Source: Triplophysa rosa
Taxonomy: Eukaryota; Chordata; Actinopteri; Cypriniformes; Nemacheilidae
Length of the DNA: 64,000 bases
Direction: 5' to 3'
NCBI RefSeq assembly: GCF_024868665.1
Contig: NC_079891.1
Coordinates: 22,444,946-22,508,945, forward strand
The notes under the pieces are model-generated. The model was not told where the DNA came from. It saw only the letters and a list, made by a program, of their open reading frames with translations, and did not search any database. Positions 56,955 to 64,000 of this stretch are shown here, in pieces. Position 1 is the first letter of the stretch, and each line of letters starts with the position of its first letter. The position numbers were made by a program, and so were the translations under genes.

Positions 56955-57330
56955 CAATAGACTGTATAAAATATGACGTCACCCGTAGGTGATGAGCTGT
57001 TTTGAAGCTTAAAGTGGGCGGAGCCAGCCATCGCCATCTTAGCAGTGCGTCACTCCCGGATAATCGGAAATGGGCAAAGAAGCGGGACGTGGTTGGAGCT
57101 AAGGCGCCTGGTTGCTGAAACCACTTGTCACTCAAGTGACCACGCACCCAATTTGCAGAATTTACATAAGTTACTTAATATAAGTTGGGCATTTTAACAT
57201 GGGGCTCATGAGATTCTGCTCTGTTTTGGAGCCAGCGGCCAGTCGATTAATTGCAGTTTAAGTCACTTCCGTGTTGGCTTCACGAGAGAGATCGGAAGGT
57301 TGCCGCTTGACACATACACAGCTGAGTTGT
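56955..57330. mobile_element. Dispersed fish repeat (GTCACCCGTAGG...AGTGGGCGGAGCC)
   Basis: AATAGACTGTATAAAATATG, GACGTCACCCGTAGG, GAAGCTTAAAGTGGGCGGAG and TTGTCACTCAAGTGACCACG match my memory of a common fish DNA repeat. Boundaries are approximate; non-coding. Confidence 0.5.
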
Positions 57331-57834
57331 GCAATCCAACTTTTCCTCTTCCATTTGCTCGACTTCATTTTGAACCCTGACAAGCTTGAACAGACTGTTG
57401 TTTTCCCAGAGCATTATGGGTTTGGTAGCCAAATGGCAGTAGGAGGATAAATGAGCCAACTTGCACTACATCAATGCCATTCTCTTACTGAATCACCTCA
57501 ATGTTCATTTTTTGTCATTTAATTGCAATTTAACCATTAGTCAATGACAATTCAATTAATGACCCAATCAGAGTCCAAGTTCTTTCAAACTTATTTGTGG
57601 TGTGGAGATCTGAAAGCAGTCTGGGAACGTGAATCAGAAACTTTGCCCTGACCTAAAGTTTCGCGGATGTGGTCTTTGGAATGGTCGCTGGTTCGATGGT
57701 GACGTTCATGTGACTAAAAGAAAATTCATGTGGGTGCTTTTCCCTGTCCTACGAAGGGAAATAAAAGTTAACAATGGCACATTACTAAAAAAACTTTTGT
57801 CATTTGTATGTGAGGTAAACTTTGTTTTGTTTTA
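57331..57834. other. Unassigned spacer
   Basis: No gene recognised. Confidence 0.4.
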
Positions 57835-58116
57835 AATGAAAAATCTGTCATCATTAACTCATCCTCTTGTCATTTCAAACTGTATGACTTTCTTTCTTTC
57901 ATCCTCAGAACACAAAAGAAGATACTTTGAAGAATGTTGTTAACCGGCACCCCTTCACTTACATTGGTTTTGTGACCACAATAAAAGTGAAAGGGTGTCG
58001 GCGCTGTTCAGTTTCCAACTTTCTTCGAAATATCTTTGTGTTCTGTGGTAAGTTTGAAATGACAAGAGGGTGAGTAAATGACAGAATTTTCATTCTTGGG
58101 TGAACTATCCCTTTAA
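57835..58116. mobile_element. Angel-like MITE, divergent subtype
   Basis: AATCTGTCATCATTAACTCA at the left and GAATTTTCATTCTTGGGTGA...CTATCCCTTTAA at the right. The centre differs from the other copies (CACTTACATTGG / AAAAGTGAAAGGGTGTCGG). Confidence 0.8.
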
Positions 58117-58452
58117 CATGTGCTACTCAAAATAAGATTTACTTTCACATTAATATGGTTAAACTAAAAGCCGTAAAACTGATTTTTACAATGACTTTCA
58201 ACCCACTTGTACTATAAGAAACAGATGATAAATCTTACCATAACTCAGGAAACACAATGAAATTATGTTGGTCTTCCTTACTTGCATCTATTTATCTCTT
58301 CATAATGTCTTCACACTGCAAAGTCGAGTGTCGTTTTACATGTTGATGCTCTTACACAGCCAAAATAAAACATAACACATGTGTCTACACTATTAGAAAT
58401 GCGACTGAGACAGCATTTCATTTTTACAGAACCGAAGGGCAAACCCTACAGT
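58117..58452. other. Unassigned spacer
   Basis: No gene; ends at the ACAGT target duplication of LTR element B. Confidence 0.4.
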
Positions 58453-58744
58453 TGTAACGGCGGCAATAGATGAATGAGGCGAAGGTAATCCACAGTGAAT
58501 AGATATTTAATGAAAGCTCTTCATACAAATAAACAGAACACGATAAGGGCAGTAACAACACTTTAGACAAGACAAAGAACAAATGAAAAAGGCAGTGGCT
58601 AAATAGTGTACAAGTGATGACGATAACAACTAACAGGTGCGAGTAACACAAACGAGGTACAGGTAAGGGATTGTGGTAAAATTAAGTCCAATGGCAAAAA
58701 TGGGGAAAACTAAATAGGGAAACAGACGTAAATATGACATAACA
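58453..58744 (-). repeat. 3' LTR of element B
   Basis: About 292 bp, nearly identical to 60262-60548. Both carry an ATTAAATATCTATT stretch in the R/U5 part and CACTGTGGATTACC near the 3' end. Confidence 0.85.
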
Positions 58745-59072
58745 CCACCCCCCCGGAAGGTGCGAACAACAGAGGAGGGGGGTGGGATCTCAGGCGGTGG
58801 ACGAGGGGATAACAAAGGCAAGAAAGCAGGAGGTAGTCCATAGGACTGGTGAGGTGTCCAGAGCGGAGTTAGCAGGAGGATGATCCAGATGCCAGCCAGG
58901 AGGAGGTCCCAGGGTGGCGTCGAGGGTGGGAGGAGTCATGGTGGACAACAGACTGACGAAACCCTGGTGACGAGCGTCAGAGACGACACCGGAGGAGTCC
59001 AGGGTGTAGCCAAGCAGAGGGAGAGCCCAGGTGACACCGAAGGTCAGATAGGTCTGAAGGCGAAGCCGATAG

Positions 59073-59606
59073 CTAAGGCAACCAAGGCGAAGGCATGGCC
59101 AAGGCAGACCATGGCGGAGCCAGTGCGACTGAGGACTGAGGAGGAGCCGAGGGGAAGGAGGAGCCTGACAACGCAGAAGGGGCGGAGAGATGAGGCGTAG
59201 CCAGAGGATCGGAGCCCCGAGGCGGCGAATGGTCGACGACTGACCAAGGCGGAGCCAGAGGGACGAGGGAGCCTGGTGAAGCCAGAGAGATGCCGGGACA
59301 CAGTGGAGACGAGGGAGCTATGAGCAGAGGTGTAGCCGCTGTGTCGAAAAACCGAGGTGGAGTTTGGGTCTCGGAGGCTGAGGGCAGAGACATGGAGGAG
59401 TCCAGTTCAGGCGTTAACAGGACCAGGGTTGACTCACATGCTGACAAAGGCAGAGGAGGCAGAAGAGGCAAAAGAGGCAAAGGGAGGCAAAGGGAGGGCG
59501 GGAGCTTGGAGACTGGCACAGGAGAGTCGGCTGCTGAGGAAGAACTGGGCGGGACCAGCGGGGCTTGGAACGGCTGGGAAGAACCAGCGGGGAAGGGAGC
59601 AGCCAA
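59073..59606 (-). pseudogene. Pro/Ser/Leu-rich frame in the interior of element B
   Basis: Open for 177 codons with repeated APPWS / SAPP / LPLLPP motifs and no recognisable enzyme domain. It overlaps another open frame and may simply reflect GC-rich composition. If translated it would be the downstream part of the gag polyprotein. Confidence 0.3.
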
Positions 59607-59798
59607 CAGTCAAAGTCATTAGCCCAGTCCAAAAGTTCAGAGGCACCTTGCCGCTCACCCTCAGCAGCGGGAGCATGGACGGGGCTTCCCTCGCAGCCCT
59701 CGTAGTCCACCAGAACACCCACGGCGATGCACGGTGTAGCCGGCTCACCCACCTGGTCAGACGCGTCTCGGGGCTAATGCTCCAGGGCGAACTCAGGC

Positions 59799-60242
59799 TC
59801 AGTCGCGTGCTGGCTTTGGTGTCGCGGTGGGCTTAGGCTCTCCGTCCGCAGTGACGTCTGGTGAGGTCTTCCCACAGCGATGAGGCGTTGTGGAGAAGTG
59901 CGGAATGGCTATGGGGTGATCCGGAGCCGATTCCCCGCTATTGACTGGCTCTGTATGACGATCGCTCAAGTCCTCATCCGCTCTCCCGACACAGAATGCA
60001 GAGCCCATCGCTTGAAGGACCAAATTAATGAAGTCCTCCGGTGGAAACTCATCCACGTCGAGAAGCAAAAGGAGGACGAGCAGATCGTCATCCAGGCCCG
60101 TCAAAAATAAGCGGTTCAGAAAGGAATCGCTCCAACTCACCCGATAGCACAATCCAACAAACTTTTCCACATAGCTCTCTATTGGCTGGCCATCCTGCCT
60201 TAGCTCCAGCAGGGCAGCCTCTGAAGAGGCTTTTCTTTCCAT
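59799..60242 (-). pseudogene. Gag of LTR element B, copy 2 (frameshifted)
   Basis: From an ATG 20 nt inside the interior the frame runs about 147 codons. The helical core typical of retrotransposon capsid is seen (LELRQDGQPIESYVEKF, CYRVSWSDSFLNRLFLTGL, DEFPPEDFINLVLQAMG), followed by a Pro/Thr-rich part. Compared with copy 1, about 7 nt are missing at PKPARD, which ends the frame. The continuation (VGVLVDYEGCEGSP) lies in another frame after a TAG. It lacks the internal segment PEQGASQPPSSS that copy 1 has. Confidence 0.7.
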
Positions 60243-60261
60243 TTCTGGAGGTCTTGTCTTC

Positions 60262-60548
60262 TGTAACGGAGGCGATAGATGAATGAGGCAAAGGTAATCC
60301 ACAGTGAACAGATATTTAATGAAAGCACTTCAAACAAATGAACAGAACTCGATAAGGGCAGTTACAACACTTTAGACAAGACAAAGAACAAATGAAAAAG
60401 GCAGTGGCTAAATAGTGTACAAGTGATGACGATAACAACTAACAGGTGCGAGTAAAATAAACGAGGTACAGGTAAGGGATCGTGGCAAAATTAAGTCCAA
60501 TGGCAAAAACGGGGAAAACTAAATAGGGAAACAGACGTAAATGTGATA
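60262..60548 (-). repeat. 5' LTR of element B
   Basis: It is followed on the minus strand by GAAGACAAGACC and the gag start at 60242. As in family A, no classical TGG-type primer site is visible right after the LTR. Confidence 0.85.
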
Positions 60549-61742
60549 ACAGTTATCTTAAAATAAACAAGATTAGTAGTGCAATGTAAACTGGTGTTTT
60601 CCAAATATCTAATTTTGGCTTAATCTTGGCCTTGTATTTGTTTACATGGTCTGACACAGAACTGTCACACTGGCATCATGCGCTGGCTGCAAATCCAAAT
60701 TTTCCTGTTGTGTATTGGTAACAGAATGCAGATTTCTTTGTGTGAAATGTGTTTATTTTCAGTTTCAGAATAATGCTGTGACCATTACGGCACATTCTGG
60801 CATTCTTTTTCACCTCACTGCGCCAATTACATCTGCATTTATTCATCTTTCTCTCTCTCGCTCGCTCGATCTTTCCTTTAAATTATAACCAGTGTGTGCG
60901 GCTGACTGCAGAATTGATGCATCTGCGCAAATGGAGACTAGGTTGAGGAATAAAAGAGAAAGAGTCACTCGCAGATGAGAAAATAACAACCAGAGAGGTA
61001 AAAATAGGGCGAGGGTGGAAGGACGGCATGGTCAAGACATTTTTTTCTTTTTTAAGTGATGGGTAAGCAAAGGAAGAGCAGACGTTTAGATATAAGAAGA
61101 GAAAGAAAGACAGAGAGAGAAAGGAGTGCAAGGTTAACCAATCAAGGAGCCACTGACAAGAGAGAGAGAGAATGATCAGAAACCCAGAAGGCTGGTTCTA
61201 GGGAACAAAGGACTGTCACCGTAAAACGTGGATGAATGTTTGGAAAGAAAAGAGGTGTGTGGTGAAAGAGAGCCGGGGAACGAACGAGAGAGGTGAAAAA
61301 GAGCAGGAATCAGCAGAAGAGGGGTTTGCGGTCCCAAAGCGGAGGGTGGGGGAGGGCGGTCGAGGATGGGGAGGCAAGATCAATAACTAATTTCAGTGCT
61401 GAGCTTCAGTTGGACTGTTTTCCAATAAGCCCGGGACATAACGAGTTAGCTTGAATAGCACTGCTGCTGCTGCTGTTGCTGCTCTCTCTCTCTCTTCTTC
61501 CTCCATCCCCCTCTCTCTCTTACCGCCTCATGTCTCACAGGGTTCTGGTGCTGGTGCGATGACTGGATCAATCCTTTACACACACACTACATACACACAG
61601 GTCCGTGTTCTACAACAGGATGTCAATGCATGTCAGTACCACTGCTATAACCTTTGCTTTATGTTTTTGTATGATCGTGTGTGAGCCTGTGTGTTATTAT
61701 CTTAAAAATGTTTCTGTAATTATGATTAATTTCGTATTTGTG
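60549..61742. other. Spacer, purine-rich and microsatellite-bearing
   Basis: GA-rich 60940-61370; (CTG)n(CT)n at 61460-61497. A strong acceptor-like tract ends TCTCACAG at 61540 but the donor after it is poor (CAG|GTCCGT). Confidence 0.4.
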
Positions 61743-61990
61743 TAGGATGGTCGGATGACTTTAAAGTAGCTCTGGTTTAAAAAACGTTTTTTAATCCTAC
61801 GTGATACCGATTTGAGACACTCTATATAAATGAGGCGGAAACTTCACTAACAGTCATTCATGCGAACTAACTTGAAAAGCTGCTTGCGCTGACAGGACAG
61901 CAGGGAGCAGCTGCAAGCGTGTGAGGTTATCGTTATGGCAACCAGATACATTGCTAGGTGATTGGCTGGAATACATGTATCACACATCTT
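61743..61990 (+). promoter_or_regulatory. TATA-containing block
   Basis: CTCTATATAAATGAGGCGG (TATA at about 61823-61830), then a start-like TTCACTAACAGTCATTC some 25 bp on. The texture is that of a promoter, but it may belong to a transposon. Confidence 0.25.
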
Positions 61991-62169
61991 TTATGGAAAA
62001 TAAACAGCTTTTTATTTACTGTAATTGTTTTAGGAACCACAAATGATATTTCTTGGTGAAGTATTTCTCTTAATTTAAAAAAAATTCTAATAAGAAATAA
62101 AATGGACACAAATTACATGATATTTACTTGCGGTTACAGTTTTTAACTGTAATAACACTAATTATTGTA

Positions 62170-62384
62170 TTTTTTTGTTCTGTTGAGCACAATTTTTTTC
62201 AGAATTTAGGAAAACAAGTTCTGGGGCACCTTTGTCAACCATGTTAATGGTAGTCAGTGGTGCCCCAGAAATCTCAGTTGCTAACATTCTTCCAAATATC
62301 TTTCTTTGTGTTCAACAGAACAAATAAATTTATACAGGTTTGGAACATGACAGCATTTTCATTTTGGGGTGAACTTTCCCTTTA
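62170..62384. mobile_element. Angel-type MITE, 5'-truncated
   Basis: GTTCTGTTGAGCACAATTTT, then GGTAGTCAGTGGTGCCCCAG, and TTTTGGGGTGAACTTTCCCT at the end. Confidence 0.85.
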
Positions 62385-63250
62385 ATATTGACATTTCTGA
62401 CTTTTGATTACAGACTTTGATTGCAGTATCTTGGCAAAGAGGTTGAGCATAGTTTGAGACATTGTTGAAATCTTTTTTAAAACTCTAGAGGAAACATGTG
62501 AGGTAGGGTTTCAAGAAAGAAACGTGATACGCTGGAGACCTAAGCAGTGGGTCACCTGTTCTCTATTTAATATTGCTGTCCATGAATAGTTGAGATATTA
62601 AAGCGATGACATGTACATTTTCTTTTCTATTACTCATAAATCTAGAACGTATATTATTTATTATATTTAATACAATTTGGCTGTTGACCACTAGATGGTG
62701 CTATGTACATCAAGCTGACAGTGGTCATTGAATCAGACCTAGACCCAGACCCAAATGTGAGCGTATATACACATAAATACACACATTTTCCTTCCCAAAA
62801 CTGTTTGTGTGTGTATGAGAGTAAACATGCAACCACTAGACAACTAGCCTACCGCTGCCATTAATAGCTGTAATGCAATGATGCAATACAATACAAAGAA
62901 TAGGATGAAAAGTTAAGACTCTGCTATAGATCTAATAATTAACTATTTACTTGTTACAGCAAATATATTGTAATACAGTAAATGGAATTCTTTACAGTTT
63001 CCGAGCCAGAATAACAATTCAGAATTTTGTGATTATATATTATACATTATATTTATGATTACAATGATGTTACAGGATTGTTTATAATACTATGATATGA
63101 CACACATACATATCATTTTTCTCGCTCTCTCTGTAGCCCTGTTACAGCTGCACTGGTGATAGGATGCTTGCTTGTGTGAAATATTAATAAGAAAATGGCT
63201 TATGCATTTTTAATGATTTGCCAGCCATAGTCTGGCAGTCAAACTAGTGC
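62385..63250. other. Unassigned spacer
   Basis: AT-rich; no gene. Confidence 0.4.
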
Positions 63251-63389
63251 ACGGTAAAATCGCCAGTGTTAAAAAAAGTCAAATTAACACTCACAGTGTA
63301 TATATAATCCACACTCTCAAAGTGTGGAGTATATAAATACTGTGAGAGTTAATTCGACTTTTTTTTTAACACTGGCGATTTTGCTGTGT
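63251..63389. mobile_element. Near-perfect palindromic MITE
   Basis: ACGGTAAAATCGCCAGTGTT at the left is mirrored by AACACTGGCGATTTTGCTGT at the right. The inner arms AACTCTCACAGT / ACTGTGAGAGTTAA and a central CCACACTCTCAAAGTGTGG hairpin complete a roughly 139-bp foldback. Confidence 0.85.
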
Positions 63390-64000
63390 GTGTATATTCT
63401 CCTCCTGACCAGATGTGGCACTATAACCAACTCATGGTAACTCTTAACTTGTATTATAATTACTCAGAATCACAATCAGGTTTTTTCTTACACTCATATA
63501 TCATCCCAAACTCCACCTCCACCATCTTACTTGATTTATCAAAATACATAATAAAGATGCAAACAGAGACCAACACAAAAGCTTTTCATAATATAAAGGA
63601 CAGAAAATAAGAATAAAATGAATTTAAAATGCGGTGGCTACCTCTCTCTCACTCTCTGTTTTTAGGTCAGGGATTAGGCAGAGAGGCAGAGAGCGTGTGC
63701 TCTGCGCTGCTGTCCACTCCAATCTACCCAGCCAGGGCTGATCTCACAAAATATAGATACGGCAAGAGAGAGAGAGTTGTTGTTGGTGTCAGGAAGGAAC
63801 AGTGTAGCAGAGAAGCTCACACGGGGGGAAACGGAGAGATCAGTGGGAAAATACAACCAGAAAGGAGAGAGAATTTGGGTTTAAGGTGGGGTAGAGCAGT
63901 AGGATTGTGGAACATTCTAGCCTGTTTTGTTCCGTAAACACACGCAACATTCCAGCGCACACACTCATGCACACACACCCTGTGTTCTCAACATGCAAGG
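63390..64000. other. Window end, no gene supported
   Basis: A good acceptor-like tract (CTCTCTCACTCTCTGTTTTTAG|, about 63665) is followed by an open frame to 63937 (SALLSTPIYPARADLTKY...), without a clear donor or domain. CA-rich at 63940-63980. Confidence 0.35.

Larger units (their letters stand above)
58448..60553 (-). mobile_element. LTR retrotransposon B, gag-only, with both LTRs (58453-60548)
   Basis: ACAGT flanks at 58448-58452 and 60549-60553. The 3' LTR is 58453-58744 and the 5' LTR 60262-60548, reading on the minus strand from TGTTAT to CCGTTACA. A G-rich polypurine tract (GGGGGGGTGG) precedes the 3' LTR. The 1.5-kb interior holds gag and a Pro/Ser/Leu-rich frame, but no protease, reverse transcriptase, RNase H or integrase. 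The outer edge of the 5' LTR seems to have lost a few bases, so the duplication call is good but not perfect. Confidence 0.8.

Noticed and set aside
61451..61684. Exon after TCTCACAG at 61540
   Set aside because: Acceptor is good but the donor (GTCCGT) is poor and the peptide is low-complexity.
63629..63937. 102-residue frame following a strong acceptor at about 63665
   Set aside because: No donor, domain or recognisable similarity; kept only as a note in the window-end entry.

Overview
This looks like nuclear DNA of a cyprinid-type teleost fish. The base composition is AT-rich. There are many CA/GT/GA microsatellites and about eight copies of the foldback MITE family whose ends read AGTTCACCCAAAAATGA / TTTTTGGGTGAACT (Angel-type). 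A MITE end reads TGTGACCCTGGACCACAAAA, and there are tRNA-derived SINEs with the fish tail GGATAAAAG...CTGCCAAATG, several short hAT elements with 8-bp target duplications, and LTR elements. I recognise no complete host protein-coding gene. The best host candidate is one possible 99-bp exon at 53682-53780, plus a few promoter-like or conserved-looking blocks. Most open frames in the window are chance or sit inside repeats.

Layout. Positions 1-8340 are a rearranged LTR-element locus. LTR family A (543 bp) occurs three times: 550-1092, 2891-3433 inverted, and 6918-7460. Two copies form arms of a 1.09-kb inverted repeat at the window edge. All sit in the same older DNA transposon ('host element') with the same 5-bp duplication CATAT. 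Flipping 1803-6738 on paper would line up a complete gag-only element; one breakpoint coincides with the single N at 6738. A second gag-only family (B) is present as a scrambled copy at 5549-6737 and as a clean, LTR-flanked copy at 58453-60548. hAT elements lie at 4106-5099 and 8349-9289, and a TIR element at 9717-10245.

Positions 10-21 kb are mostly unrecognised sequence with microsatellites, a Tc1 transposase relic (12595-13070), a 900-bp purine-rich strand (17540-18470) holding a perfect RFX X-box, and MITEs. Positions 21288-23795 are the most striking part: a solo LTR with TSD TCTGC, swollen by about 63 nearly identical 35-bp repeats. Each repeat junction reads CAGGTAAGTAT, an 11-nt perfect match to the complement of the 5' end of U1 snRNA (AUACUUACCUG).

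Positions 24-40 kb hold Angel MITEs, a nested stack (26671-28580), a promoter-like block (29400-30010) and several short MITE families. Positions 40-50 kb hold SINEs, a 2-kb long-TIR transposon inserted in a SINE (44183-46177), and a 1.2-kb hAT element (48566-49789). Positions 50-64 kb are quieter, with a conserved-looking block at 51700-52330, the candidate exon, a Z-DNA-prone CA/CG tract, LTR family B and a near-perfect palindromic MITE at 63251-63389.

There is no operon logic here. Functional hypotheses concern the U1-matching array, gag-only LTR elements, and whether the 1-8340 architecture is biological or an assembly artefact.
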